Assembly: GCA_949752795.1 (NCBI GenBank)
Contig: OX457060.1
Span: 558,001 to 622,000 of the forward strand
Direction of reading: 5' to 3'
DNA length: 64,000 nucleotides
Origin: Hyperoodon ampullatus
Taxonomy: Eukaryota; Chordata; Mammalia; Artiodactyla; Ziphiidae
Below are positions 1-13,470 of the stretch, piece after piece. Numbering within the stretch: the stretch's first letter is position 1; the number at the start of each line of letters is the position of its first letter. The notes below the pieces were generated by a model that saw only the letters and a list, made by a program, of their open reading frames with translations, did no database searches and had not been told where the DNA came from. The position numbers and the translations under genes were made by a program.

Positions 1-542
1 GAGGTTTATTGTACTCACTGGTTTTTTTCCTGTTTTTTGTTTAAGAGAACTAAAAACGGTGTGGCAAAATGCTGAACATTAGGAATTATTAAAGACATGC
101 AAATCCAAATTACAAAAACCTATCAGCTCACACCAGTCAGAATGGCCACCAGCAAAAATTCTGCAAACAATAAATGCTGAAGGAGTTGTGCAGAAATGCG
201 TATGCTCGGTTCAAAGAGGGACATGGTAAGAGCCAGTAATGAAAACACAAAGGTTATTCTTTGAAAAGGTAAATATTGAGCTACCATTCAATCAAGCCTA
301 CCCACTGCCGGGCCTATCGCCTGAGAGGATGAGAATCCAAAAGTCACAGGCTGGCAATCCTGCACTCCAGCAATATTTACCATAGGCAACACTTGGAAGC
401 ATCGAAAGTGTCCATCCACAGAGGAATGCACAAAGAAGAAGTGGTCCATATACACAACGGAATACGACTCCAATAAAAAATATACATTCAATTTAAAAAA
501 CAAACATAAGTAAGGAGACATCAGCATTTGGGGGTTTATCCA

Positions 543-1760
543 GGCACATTCCTCTCTAATTTATAACCGAGGAAAACCACTGGCAGGAAGGTCTGTTTCC
601 CTAGTTACCAGAGTGGGAATAGCAGAAATGCTGCCGCCCTCTGCCCGTTACCTGCAACAGAAGCTTTAAAACCTGTGCTAAGTGTCACTTCATATGCACA
701 AGTACTGCTGGGCTGTAAATGAAACCTGCCCTCAAAATGTCTTGAGGGAGGTAATGGCCAAAATATCTCAAAATGTGGCACGTACTTCAAGAAAACAATA
801 TGAAGACGTAAGCTGTACTCAAAGTTTTAAGAAAAAAAGGAAATGCCGGAAAGGTCAATTTCAAGCGATTATGAGATGCATGCAAATCCAACCGCAAACA
901 GGTACCAGCTCACACCAGTGAGAATAAACTTCAGCAAAAATCTACAAGCAATAAATGCTGAAGGGTTTGTGGAGAAGTGCATACCCTCAACGTTAAGTGG
1001 GACGTGACCTGGTAAGAGCCACTAATGAGAGCAGAATGGAGGTGCCTTTACATGGTAAACATTTTGCTACCATATGATCCAGCAGGCCCACTCCTGGGCC
1101 TATAAACTAAGAAGACAGAATTGGAAAGACACAGGCAGGCAAATCTGCACCGCAGCCGTATTACAATAGCCAAGACATGGAAGCAACCAATAAGTCCATC
1201 AACAGATGAGTGGACAAAGAAGAACTGGTACATGTACAGATGGAATATCAGACAAGGAAAAAAATGACACAATGCCATTTGGAGCACCGTAGATGAGTCT
1301 AGAGGTGATCACGCAACTTGTAGTAAGCCAGAAGGCGAAAGACACATATCCTATGATATCACTGATAGGTGTGACCTAAAAATTGATACCAGTGAAGATA
1401 TTTCCACAGAGAAAGGCAATCACAGATTCATTAAACAACCTTATGTTTCAGCAATGGAAAGGTGTGAGGATTGGATACATGAGGTTGCTGGGGTTAACAG
1501 AGATATACAAACACAGGTGAAGTATATAATCACCAAAGACCTACGGAATACCAAGAGAAGACAACTCAACATTCTGTCGTAACCTACATGGGAAAAGGAT
1601 CTGAAGAAGAACTGATATATGTATATGTGTAAAAGAACGACATCTTGCACACCTAGAACAAGCAAAACATTTTAATCAAACTTGCTGTGATAAGAAATTA
1701 AAATTAAATTAAAGAAACGAATAAGAAGTAGTGAGACATAAACTTAAGGGGCTCTTTCCT
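543..1760 (+). repeat. Monomer 1 of the 4.49 kb unit (1,218 bp)
   Basis: This monomer is defined from one 'ggcacattcc' anchor to the next. The first roughly 240 bp are the non-L1 module, with a CTGCCG/CCCGTT core near 630-650. From about 780 the sequence tracks the L1 ORF2 end: an octamer-like ATGCAAAT at 889-896, 'cagctcacaccagtgag' at 905, then 'agccaagacatggaagcaacc' near 1170. It continues through the L1 3' UTR ('cctatgatatcactgatagg' near 1350) to the 'cacacctagaacaa' tail near 1650. Equivalent monomers occur in every unit copy. The short open frames are antisense readings of the L1 part and are not called. Confidence 0.85.
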
Positions 1761-3004
1761 GGCACATTCCATTCAAATTTACAACCTAGAACAGGACATA
1801 CATTGAGGCTCTGCTACCCTAGTAACCAGATTTGGTAAAGGAGAACTGCTCCCGCCTTGTGGCCGTTTCACACAACAGCAGCTCTAAACCCAGGGCTAAC
1901 GGTTACTTGATATTCAAAATAATTGCAGGCCTGTAAATGACACGTGCCCTCAAAACAAATCCTTCGGTGATAAATCGAGCAAAAATCTCAAAAGACGTGT
2001 ATATCTCAAAACGACAATTTCAAGAGGCATATTATATGCGCATTTTCCCTTCTGTTTCATTTATGTCTTTTTTCTTGTTAAAAAATGGCATGGAAATAGG
2101 CTCAACATCAGTAATTAATAAACCATGAAAATCCAGTGTACAAAGAGGTTCACTTCACAGCCGTCAGAATCATCATCACCAAAAAAGTCTACAAAGAATA
2201 AATGCTGAAGGGGTCATAGAGAGCTGCGTACCTGCTAGCTGCTGGTGGGATGTAACCTGGTAAGAGCCAATAGTGAGAACAGAATGGAGGTGCGTTTAAA
2301 GGTAAAAATTGAGCCACCATGTTATCTGGTAGGTCCTTTCATACGCCTATCACCTGAGTAGACCAGAATCAAAAAGACACAGGCTGGCAATCCTGCACTG
2401 CAGCATCATTTAACATAGCCAAGACGTGGAAGAAACTAAAATGTCCAGCAACAGAAAAATGAACAAAGAAAAAGTGTCCATGTACACAATGCAATATTAG
2501 CCATGGAAAACAATGAAACAGTGCCGTTTGCACCACCATAGAAAGACCTACAGTTAAACCCCCAATTTTAAGTAAGGAAGAAACCGAAAAACAGATAATC
2601 TATCATATCAATTATAGGTGTTACCTAAAAATTGATACCCATGAAATTATTTCCAAGAGGAGGACACGCATGGATTAGGAAAACAAAACTATGTTTAACC
2701 AAATGCAAAAGTGTAAGGAATGGATGAATTAGCAGATGGGGGTTTACAGACATGTACTGACACATATGAAATATATGTCACAAAATAACTATGGAATACC
2801 AAGAGAGGTGTACTCAACACTCTCTAATAACCTACACGGGAAAGGATCCACAGATGAATAGTTAGATACATAGGTATAATGAATCAGATTTTGTACACCT
2901 AAAAGAAAAAACATTTTTATCAACTTTGCTCTGATAATCAGTCAAAATTAAATTTAAATAACAAACAAGAAGTAAGGAGATATAAGCTCTTGGGGGTTTG
3001 CCCT
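1761..3004 (+). repeat. Monomer 2 of the 4.49 kb unit (1,244 bp)
   Basis: It has the same plan as its neighbours. The non-L1 module (1761 to about 1995) contains 'ccttgtggccgtttcacac'. The L1 ORF2-end/3'-UTR segment follows, with 'ggctcaacatcagtaatt' near 2098 matching the L1 'gctcaacatc' stretch, 'catgtacacaatgcaatatt' near 2480, and the 3' tail to about 2945. A T-rich insertion near 2045-2085 interrupts the L1 part between the module and the 'gctcaacatc' stretch. Comparable T-rich patches occur at the same place in the other monomers. Confidence 0.85.
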
Positions 3005-4074
3005 GGCACATTCCACTCTAACTTGCAGCCTACTAACAGGATTTCCAGAAAAGCTCTGTTGCCCCCAAAACCTCGAGTTGGAAATGCAGAAGTGCTGCCG
3101 CCTTGTGGCTGTTTTCCGCAAGAGTGGACTTAAACCCACAGCTAACAGTCACTTAACATTCACAAGGACACAGGGCTGTAAGGACACCTGCCGTCCAAAA
3201 ATTGTGGTGAGGTAGGGAATGGACAAAAAAATTCAAAACTGGTAAAATTTTCAAGGAGATAGTACGAAGAGGTAAGTTTTACTCACTCTTTTTAGAAAAC
3301 AAGGAAAATGGATAAAAGCTCAACATCAGGAATTATGAGACTCATGCAACTCGAACCTACAGAAAGGTTTCAACTCACGCTAGTCAACTACCATCAGCAA
3401 AAGGTCTACAAACAATAAATGCTGAAGGGGTTTTAGAGAACTGTGTACCCTCTAGCTGCTGGTGAGATGTAAAGTGGTAACAGCCAATAATGAGAACAAA
3501 AAGGAGCTGCATTTCAAAGTAAAAATTGAGCCACCGTTCCATCCAGCAGGCCCACCGCTGAGCCTCTCACCTCAGAAGACCAGAGTCACGAAGGCACAGG
3601 CTGCAACAGCTGCACTGCAGGAATTTTCCCAATAGCCAAGACACGGAAGCAGGCAAAATGTCCATCAACAGATGAATGGATAAAAAACAAGTGGTCCATG
3701 TACACAATGAACATTAGCCATGGACAAAAATGAAACACTGCTCTTTGAGGCACCATAGAGGAGCCTAGAGATAATCACAGAACATGAAGTAAGTCGGAAA
3801 GCAAAAGACACAAACTATGATATCACTTATAGGCGTTATCTAACAACTGACGCAAGTGAACATACTTCCACAGAGAAAGACACTCACAGACTTAGGAAAC
3901 ATACTATGCTTATCTAAAAGGAAAGGTGCGGGTAATAGGTAAATTAAGATTAAGGTTGCCATTCGTGTACAAATACCTATTAAATACATATATCAAAAAG
4001 ACAGACCATATAGCAAGGGAGGTCTACCGAACACGCTGCAGTAATTTACATGAGAAGAGGATCTGTACATTAAC

Positions 4075-4105
<31 letters not shown>

Positions 4106-4229
4106 TATGAAAAAATCAATCAGATTGTGTATACCTAGGACAACCAATATTCTAATGATTACCCCGATTAAAAAAACTAAAACAAAGAACAAGAAATAAA
4201 GTGACATAAACTTATGGGGTTTTTTTACT
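3005..4229 (+). repeat. Monomer 3 of the 4.49 kb unit (1,225 bp)
   Basis: The non-L1 module occupies 3005 to about 3250 and includes 'ccgccttgtggctgttttcc'. The L1-derived part follows: 'gctcaacatcaggaatt' near 3318, 'atgtccatcaacagatgaat' near 3658, 'ctatgatatcacttataggc' near 3815, and the 3' tail after a (TA)n tract at 4075-4108. The matching L1 landmarks appear in the same order and orientation as in monomers 1 and 2. This gives direct evidence that the unit arose by amplification of a single L1-module junction. Confidence 0.85.
4075..4108. repeat. (TA)n microsatellite inside monomer 3
   Basis: An alternating TA tract interrupted by one G. It sits in the L1 3'-UTR part, where L1 elements of this group often carry a 'tatatgtata' stretch. 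Its length in copies 1-10 is 34, 34, 32, 32, 34, 32, 34, 26, about 14 and about 44 bp. Together with the A-run near 488 it explains all length differences among copies 1-7. Confidence 0.9.
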
Positions 4230-5033
4230 GGCACATTCCCTTCTAATTTACACCCTGGCAACAGGACTTCCAAAAAGGCTCTGCTGACCTAGTAACCAGA
4301 TTTGGGAATGGAGAAATGCTGCCCCCTTGTGGCCGTTTCCCAAACAGCAGCTTTAAACCCAGTGCTAATGGTCACTAAATATTCACACTCATTTCAGGCA
4401 TGTAAATGACACCTGCACTCCAAAAACATCCTGGGGTCGAAAATCGATGAAAAACTTTAAAAGGGCAACGTTCCAAGAAGACAATTTCAAGAGGTTTATT
4501 GTACTCACTGGTTTTTTTCCTGTTTTTTGTTTAAGAGAACTAAAAACGGTGTGGCAAAATGCTGAACATTAGGAATTATTAAAGACATGCAAATCCAAAT
4601 TACAAAAACCTATCAGCTCACACCAGTCAGAATGGCCACCAGCAAAAATTCTGCAAACAATAAATGCTGAAGGAGTTGTGCAGAAATGCGTATGCTCGGT
4701 TCAAAGAGGGACATGGTAAGAGCCAGTAATGAAAACACAAAGGTTATTCTTTGAAAAGGTAAATATTGAGCTACCATTCAATCAAGCCTACCCACTGCCG
4801 GGCCTATCGCCTGAGAGGATGAGAATCCAAAAGTCACAGGCTGGCAATCCTGCACTCCAGCAATATTTACCATAGGCAACACTTGGAAGCATCGAAAGTG
4901 TCCATCCACAGAGGAATGCACAAAGAAGAAGTGGTCCATATACACAACGGAATACGACTCCAATAAAAAATATACATTCAATTTAAAAAAACAAACATAA
5001 GTAAGGAGACATCAGCATTTGGGGGTTTATCCA
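4230..5033 (+). repeat. Monomer 4, short (804 bp, lacks the L1 3' UTR)
   Basis: The module occupies 4230 to about 4470. L1 ORF2-end sequence follows ('gctgaacattaggaattatt' near 4560, 'agctcacaccagtcagaatg' near 4615, and the 'tccatatacacaacggaata' stretch near 4935). The monomer then jumps at about 4980, after an A-run, straight into 'gtaaggagacatcagcattt' and the next module. The roughly 0.4 kb L1 3'-UTR part present in monomers 1-3 is missing. The same truncation is seen in every unit copy, so it was fixed before the unit was amplified. Confidence 0.85.
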
Positions 5034-8000
5034 GGCACATTCCTCTCTAATTTATAACCGAGGAAAACCACTGGCAGGAAGGTCTGTTTCCCTAGTTACC
5101 AGAGTGGGAATAGCAGAAATGCTGCCGCCCTCTGCCCGTTACCTGCAACAGAAGCTTTAAAACCTGTGCTAAGTGTCACTTCATATGCACAAGTACTGCT
5201 GGGCTGTAAATGAAACCTGCCCTCAAAATGTCTTGAGGGAGGTAATGGCCAAAATATCTCAAAATGTGGCACGTACTTCAAGAAAACAATATGAAGACGT
5301 AAGCTGTACTCAAAGTTTTAAGAAAAAAAGGAAATGCCGGAAAGGTCAATTTCAAGCGATTATGAGATGCATGCAAATCCAACCGCAAACAGGTACCAGC
5401 TCACACCAGTGAGAATAAACTTCAGCAAAAATCTACAAGCAATAAATGCTGAAGGGTTTGTGGAGAAGTGCATACCCTCAACGTTAAGTGGGACGTGACC
5501 TGGTAAGAGCCACTAATGAGAGCAGAATGGAGGTGCCTTTACATGGTAAACATTTTGCTACCATATGATCCAGCAGGCCCACTCCTGGGCCTATAAACTA
5601 AGAAGACAGAATTGGAAAGACACAGGCAGGCAAATCTGCACCGCAGCCGTATTACAATAGCCAAGACATGGAAGCAACCAATAAGTCCATCAACAGATGA
5701 GTGGACAAAGAAGAACTGGTACATGTACAGATGGAATATCAGACAAGGAAAAAAATGACACAATGCCATTTGGAGCACCGTAGATGAGTCTAGAGGTGAT
5801 CACGCAACTTGTAGTAAGCCAGAAGGCGAAAGACACATATCCTATGATATCACTGATAGGTGTGACCTAAAAATTGATACCAGTGAAGATATTTCCACAG
5901 AGAAAGGCAATCACAGATTCATTAAACAACCTTATGTTTCAGCAATGGAAAGGTGTGAGGATTGGATACATGAGGTTGCTGGGGTTAACAGAGATATACA
6001 AACACAGGTGAAGTATATAATCACCAAAGACCTACGGAATACCAAGAGAAGACAACTCAACATTCTGTCGTAACCTACATGGGAAAAGGATCTGAAGAAG
6101 AACTGATATATGTATATGTGTAAAAGAACGACATCTTGCACACCTAGAACAAGCAAAACATTTTAATCAAACTTGCTGTGATAAGAAATTAAAATTAAAT
6201 TAAAGAAACGAATAAGAAGTAGTGAGACATAAACTTAAGGGGCTCTTTCCTGGCACATTCCATTCAAATTTACAACCTAGAACAGGACATACATTGAGGC
6301 TCTGTTACCCTAGTAACCAGATTTGGTAAAGGAGAACTGCTCCCGCCTTGTGGCCGTTTCACACAACAGCAGCTCTAAACCCAGGGCTAACGGTTACTTG
6401 ATATTCAAAATAATTGCAGGCCTGTAAATGACACGTGCCCTCAAAACAAATCCTTCGGTGATAAATCGAGCAAAAATCTCAAAAGACGTGTATATCTCAA
6501 AACGACAATTTCAAGAGGCATATTATATGCGCATTTTCCCTTCTGTTTCATTTATGTCTTTTTTCTTGTTAAAAAATGGCATGGAAATAGGCTCAACATC
6601 AGTAATTAATAAACCATGAAAATCCAGTGTACAAAGAGGTTCACTTCACAGCCGTCAGAATCATCATCACCAAAAAAGTCTACAAAGAATAAATGCTGAA
6701 GGGGTCATAGAGAGCTGCGTACCTGCTAGCTGCTGGTGGGATGTAACCTGGTAAGAGCCAATAGTGAGAACAGAATGGAGGTGCGTTTAAAGGTAAAAAT
6801 TGAGCCACCATGTTATCTGGTAGGCCCTTTCATACGCCTATCACCTGAGTAGACCAGAATCAAAAAGACACAGGCTGGCAATCCTGCACTGCAGCATCAT
6901 TTAACATAGCCAAGACGTGGAAGAAACTAAAATGTCCAGCAACAGAAAAATGAACAAAGAAAAAGTGTCCATGTACACAATGCAATATTAGCCATGGAAA
7001 ACAATGAAACAGTGCCGTTTGCACCACCATAGAAAGACCTACAGTTAAACCCCCAATTTTAAGTAAGGAAGAAACCGAAAAACAGATAATCTATCATATC
7101 AATTATAGGTGTTACCTAAAAATTGATACCCATGAAATTATTTCCAAGAGGAGGACACGCATGGATTAGGAAAACAAAACTATGTTTAACCAAATGCAAA
7201 AGTGTAAGGAATGGATGAATTAGCAGATGGGGGTTTACAGACATGTACTGACACATATGAAATATATGTCACAAAATAACTATGGAATACCAAGAGAGGT
7301 GTACTCAACACTCTCTAATAACCTACACGGGAAAGGATCCACAGATGAATAGTTAGATACATAGGTATAATGAATCAGATTTTGTACACCTAAAAGAAAA
7401 AACATTTTTATCAACTTTGCTCTGATAATCAGTCAAAATTAAATTTAAATAACAAACAAGAAGTAAGGAGATATAAGCTCTTGGGGGTTTGCCCTGGCAC
7501 ATTCCACTCTAACTTGCAGCCTACTAACAGGATTTCCAGAAAAGCTCTGTTGCCCCCAAAACCTCGAGTTGGAAATGCAGAAGTGCTGCCGCCTTGTGGC
7601 TGTTTTCCACAAGAGTGGACTTAAACCCACAGCTAACAGTCACTTAACATTCACAAGGACACAGGGCTGTAAGGACACCTGCCGTCCAAAAATTGTGGTG
7701 AGGTAGGGAATGGACAAAAAAATTCAAAACTGGTAAAATTTTCAAGGAGATAGTACGAAGAGGTAAGTTTTACTCACTCTTTTTAGAAAACAAGGAAAAT
7801 GGATAAAAGCTCAACATCAGGAATTATGAGACTCATGCAACTCGAACCTACAGAAAGGTTTCAACTCACGCTAGTCAACTACCATCAGCAAAAGGTCTAC
7901 AAACAATAAATGCTGAAGGGGTTTTAGAGAACTGTGTACCCTCTAGCTGCTGGTGAGATGTAAAGTGGTAACAGCCAATAATGAGAACAAAAAGGAGCTG

Positions 8001-8565
8001 CATTTCAAAGTAAAAATTGAGCCACCGTTCCATCCAGCAGGCCCACCGCTGAGCCTCTCACCTCAGAAGACCAGAGTCACGAAGGCACAGGCTGCAACAG
8101 CTGCACTGCAGGAATTTTCCCAATAGCCAAGACACGGAAGCAGGCAAAATGTCCATCAACAGATGAATGGATAAAAAACAAGTGGTCCATGTACACAATG
8201 AACATTAGCCATGGACAAAAATGAAACACTGCTCTTTGAGGCACCATAGAGGAGCCTAGAGATAATCACAGAACATGAAGTAAGTCGGAAAGCAAAAGAC
8301 ACAAACTATGATATCACTTATAGGCGTTATCTAACAACTGACGCAAGTGAACATACTTCCACAGAGAAAGACACTCACAGACTTAGGAAACATACTATGC
8401 TTATCTAAAAGGAAAGGTGCGGGTAATAGGTAAATTAAGATTAAGGTTGCCATTCGTGTACAAATACCTATTAAATACATATATCAAAAAGACAGACCAT
8501 ATAGCAAGGGAGGTCTACCGAACACGCTGCAGTAATTTACATGAGAAGAGGATCTGTACATTAAC

Positions 8566-8596
<31 letters not shown>

Positions 8597-8981
8597 TATG
8601 AAAAAATCAATCAGATTGTGTATACCTAGGACAACCAATATTCTAATGATTACCCCGATTAAAAAAACTAAAACAAAGAACAAGAAATAAAGTGACATAA
8701 ACTTATGGGGTTTTTTTACTGGCACATTCCCTTCTAATTTACACCCTGGCAACAGGACTTCCAAAAAGGCTCTGCTGACCTAGTAACCAGATTTGGGAAT
8801 GGAGAAATGCTGCCCCCTTGTGGCCGTTTCCCAAACAGCAGCTTTAAACCCAGTGCTAATGGTCACTAAATATTCACACTCATTTCAGGCATGTAAATGA
8901 CACCTGCACTCCAAAAACATCCTGGGGTCGAAAATCGATGAAAAACTTTAAAAGGGCAACGTTCCAAGAAGACAATTTCAA
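4491..8981. repeat. HOR copy 2 (4,491 bp)
   Basis: This copy is near-identical to copy 3. It has a seven-A run near 4988, a 34-bp TA tract at 8566-8599, and A at 7609, a variant shared with copy 8 (34,547) while the others have G. Confidence 0.95.
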
Positions 8982-11900
8982 GAGGTTTATTGTACTCACT
9001 GGTTTTTTTCCTGTTTTTTGTTTAAGAGAACTAAAAACGGTGTGGCAAAATGCTGAACATTAGGAATTATTAAAGACATGCAAATCCAAATTACAAAAAC
9101 CTATCAGCTCACACCAGTCAGAATGGCCACCAGCAAAAATTCTGCAAACAATAAATGCTGAAGGAGTTGTGCAGAAATGCGTATGCTCGGTTCAAAGAGG
9201 GACATGGTAAGAGCCAGTAATGAAAACACAAAGGTTATTCTTTGAAAAGGTAAATATTGAGCTACCATTCAATCAAGCCTACCCACTGCCGGGCCTATCG
9301 CCTGAGAGGATGAGAATCCAAAAGTCACAGGCTGGCAATCCTGCACTCCAGCAATATTTACCATAGGCAACACTTGGAAGCATCGAAAGTGTCCATCCAC
9401 AGAGGAATGCACAAAGAAGAAGTGGTCCATATACACAACGGAATACGACTCCAATAAAAAATATACATTCAATTTAAAAAAACAAACATAAGTAAGGAGA
9501 CATCAGCATTTGGGGGTTTATCCAGGCACATTCCTCTCTAATTTATAACCGAGGAAAACCACTGGCAGGAAGGTCTGTTTCCCTAGTTACCAGAGTGGGA
9601 ATAGCAGAAATGCTGCCGCCCTCTGCCCGTTACCTGCAACAGAAGCTTTAAAACCTGTGCTAAGTGTCACTTCATATGCACAAGTACTGCTGGGCTGTAA
9701 ATGAAACCTGCCCTCAAAATGTCTTGAGGGAGGTAATGGCCAAAATATCTCAAAATGTGGCACGTACTTCAAGAAAACAATATGAAGACGTAAGCTGTAC
9801 TCAAAGTTTTAAGAAAAAAAGGAAATGCCGGAAAGGTCAATTTCAAGCGATTATGAGATGCATGCAAATCCAACCGCAAACAGGTACCAGCTCACACCAG
9901 TGAGAATAAACTTCAGCAAAAATCTACAAGCAATAAATGCTGAAGGGTTTGTGGAGAAGTGCATACCCTCAACGTTAAGTGGGACGTGACCTGGTAAGAG
10001 CCACTAATGAGAGCAGAATGGAGGTGCCTTTACATGGTAAACATTTTGCTACCATATGATCCAGCAGGCCCACTCCTGGGCCTATAAACTAAGAAGACAG
10101 AATTGGAAAGACACAGGCAGGCAAATCTGCACCGCAGCCGTATTACAATAGCCAAGACATGGAAGCAACCAATAAGTCCATCAACAGATGAGTGGACAAA
10201 GAAGAACTGGTACATGTACAGATGGAATATCAGACAAGGAAAAAAATGACACAATGCCATTTGGAGCACCGTAGATGAGTCTAGAGGTGATCACGCAACT
10301 TGTAGTAAGCCAGAAGGCGAAAGACACATATCCTATGATATCACTGATAGGTGTGACCTAAAAATTGATACCAGTGAAGATATTTCCACAGAGAAAGGCA
10401 ATCACAGATTCATTAAACAACCTTATGTTTCAGCAATGGAAAGGTGTGAGGATTGGATACATGAGGTTGCTGGGGTTAACAGAGATATACAAACACAGGT
10501 GAAGTATATAATCACCAAAGACCTACGGAATACCAAGAGAAGACAACTCAACATTCTGTCGTAACCTACATGGGAAAAGGATCTGAAGAAGAACTGATAT
10601 ATGTATATGTGTAAAAGAACGACATCTTGCACACCTAGAACAAGCAAAACATTTTAATCAAACTTGCTGTGATAAGAAATTAAAATTAAATTAAAGAAAC
10701 GAATAAGAAGTAGTGAGACATAAACTTAAGGGGCTCTTTCCTGGCACATTCCATTCAAATTTACAACCTAGAACAGGACATACATTGAGGCTCTGTTACC
10801 CTAGTAACCAGATTTGGTAAAGGAGAACTGCTCCCGCCTTGTGGCCGTTTCACACAACAGCAGCTCTAAACCCAGGGCTAACGGTTACTTGATATTCAAA
10901 ATAATTGCAGGCCTGTAAATGACACGTGCCCTCAAAACAAATCCTTCGGTGATAAATCGAGCAAAAATCTCAAAAGACGTGTATATCTCAAAACGACAAT
11001 TTCAAGAGGCATATTATATGCGCATTTTCCCTTCTGTTTCATTTATGTCTTTTTTCTTGTTAAAAAATGGCATGGAAATAGGCTCAACATCAGTAATTAA
11101 TAAACCATGAAAATCCAGTGTACAAAGAGGTTCACTTCACAGCCGTCAGAATCATCATCACCAAAAAAGTCTACAAAGAATAAATGCTGAAGGGGTCATA
11201 GAGAGCTGCGTACCTGCTAGCTGCTGGTGGGATGTAACCTGGTAAGAGCCAATAGTGAGAACAGAATGGAGGTGCGTTTAAAGGTAAAAATTGAGCCACC
11301 ATGTTATCTGGTAGGCCCTTTCATACGCCTATCACCTGAGTAGACCAGAATCAAAAAGACACAGGCTGGCAATCCTGCACTGCAGCATCATTTAACATAG
11401 CCAAGACGTGGAAGAAACTAAAATGTCCAGCAACAGAAAAATGAACAAAGAAAAAGTGTCCATGTACACAATGCAATATTAGCCATGGAAAACAATGAAA
11501 CAGTGCCGTTTGCACCACCATAGAAAGACCTACAGTTAAACCCCCAATTTTAAGTAAGGAAGAAACCGAAAAACAGATAATCTATCATATCAATTATAGG
11601 TGTTACCTAAAAATTGATACCCATGAAATTATTTCCAAGAGGAGGACACGCATGGATTAGGAAAACAAAACTATGTTTAACCAAATGCAAAAGTGTAAGG
11701 AATGGATGAATTAGCAGATGGGGGTTTACAGACATGTACTGACACATATGAAATATATGTCACAAAATAACTATGGAATACCAAGAGAGGTGTACTCAAC
11801 ACTCTCTAATAACCTACACGGGAAAGGATCCACAGATGAATAGTTAGATACATAGGTATAATGAATCAGATTTTGTACACCTAAAAGAAAAAACATTTTT

Positions 11901-13056
11901 ATCAACTTTGCTCTGATAATCAGTCAAAATTAAATTTAAATAACAAACAAGAAGTAAGGAGATATAAGCTCTTGGGGGTTTGCCCTGGCACATTCCACTC
12001 TAACTTGCAGCCTACTAACAGGATTTCCAGAAAAGCTCTGTTGCCCCCAAAACCTCGAGTTGGAAATGCAGAAGTGCTGCCGCCTTGTGGCTGTTTTCCG
12101 CAAGAGTGGACTTAAACCCACAGCTAACAGTCACTTAACATTCACAAGGACACAGGGCTGTAAGGACACCTGCCGTCCAAAAATTGTGGTGAGGTAGGGA
12201 ATGGACAAAAAAATTCAAAACTGGTAAAATTTTCAAGGAGATAGTACGAAGAGGTAAGTTTTACTCACTCTTTTTAGAAAACAAGGAAAATGGATAAAAG
12301 CTCAACATCAGGAATTATGAGACTCATGCAACTCGAACCTACAGAAAGGTTTCAACTCACGCTAGTCAACTACCATCAGCAAAAGGTCTACAAACAATAA
12401 ATGCTGAAGGGGTTTTAGAGAACTGTGTACCCTCTAGCTGCTGGTGAGATGTAAAGTGGTAACAGCCAATAATGAGAACAAAAAGGAGCTGCATTTCAAA
12501 GTAAAAATTGAGCCACCGTTCCATCCAGCAGGCCCACCGCTGAGCCTCTCACCTCAGAAGACCAGAGTCACGAAGGCACAGGCTGCAACAGCTGCACTGC
12601 AGGAATTTTCCCAATAGCCAAGACACGGAAGCAGGCAAAATGTCCATCAACAGATGAATGGATAAAAAACAAGTGGTCCATGTACACAATGAACATTAGC
12701 CATGGACAAAAATGAAACACTGCTCTTTGAGGCACCATAGAGGAGCCTAGAGATAATCACAGAACATGAAGTAAGTCGGAAAGCAAAAGACACAAACTAT
12801 GATATCACTTATAGGCGTTATCTAACAACTGACGCAAGTGAACATACTTCCACAGAGAAAGACACTCACAGACTTAGGAAACATACTATGCTTATCTAAA
12901 AGGAAAGGTGCGGGTAATAGGTAAATTAAGATTAAGGTTGCCATTCGTGTACAAATACCTATTAAATACATATATCAAAAAGACAGACCATATAGCAAGG
13001 GAGGTCTACCGAACACGCTGCAGTAATTTACATGAGAAGAGGATCTGTACATTAAC

Positions 13057-13087
<31 letters not shown>

Positions 13088-13470
13088 TGAAAAAATCAAT
13101 CAGATTGTGTATACCTAGGACAACCAATATTCTAATGATTACCCCGATTAAAAAAACTAAAACAAAGAACAAGAAATAAAGTGACATAAACTTATGGGGT
13201 TTTTTTACTGGCACATTCCCTTCTAATTTACACCCTGGCAACAGGACTTCCAAAAAGGCTCTGCTGACCTAGTAACCAGATTTGGGAATGGAGAAATGCT
13301 GCCCCCTTGTGGCCGTTTCCCAAACAGCAGCTTTAAACCCAGTGCTAATGGTCACTAAATATTCACACTCATTTCAGGCATGTAAATGACACCTGCACTC
13401 CAAAAACATCCTGGGGTCGAAAATCGATGAAAAACTTTAAAAGGGCAACGTTCCAAGAAGACAATTTCAA
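8982..13470. repeat. HOR copy 3 (4,489 bp)
   Basis: A consensus-like copy with a seven-A run and a 32-bp TA tract at 13,057-13,088. The two-base-shorter tract accounts for its length difference from copy 2. Confidence 0.95.

Larger units (their letters stand above)
1..4490. repeat. HOR copy 1 (4,490 bp)
   Basis: This copy is near-identical to copies 2-7. Diagnostic variants are a six-A run near 488, C at 1814, T at 2334 and a 34-bp TA tract at 4075-4108. The six-A run and C1814 recur in copy 7, and T2334 recurs in copy 8, but none occurs in the adjacent copy 2. Confidence 0.95.

Noticed and set aside
85..96. ATGCAAAT octamer as a regulatory site in each monomer
   Set aside because: It lies at the matching place in L1 ORF2 sequence and is inherited from L1, so there is no reason to call it a promoter element.
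1945..1980. CENP-B box
   Set aside because: 'ccttcggtgataaatcgagc' and 'accccgattaaaaaaact' look partly similar, but the essential TTCG....A..CGGG pattern is not complete on either strand.
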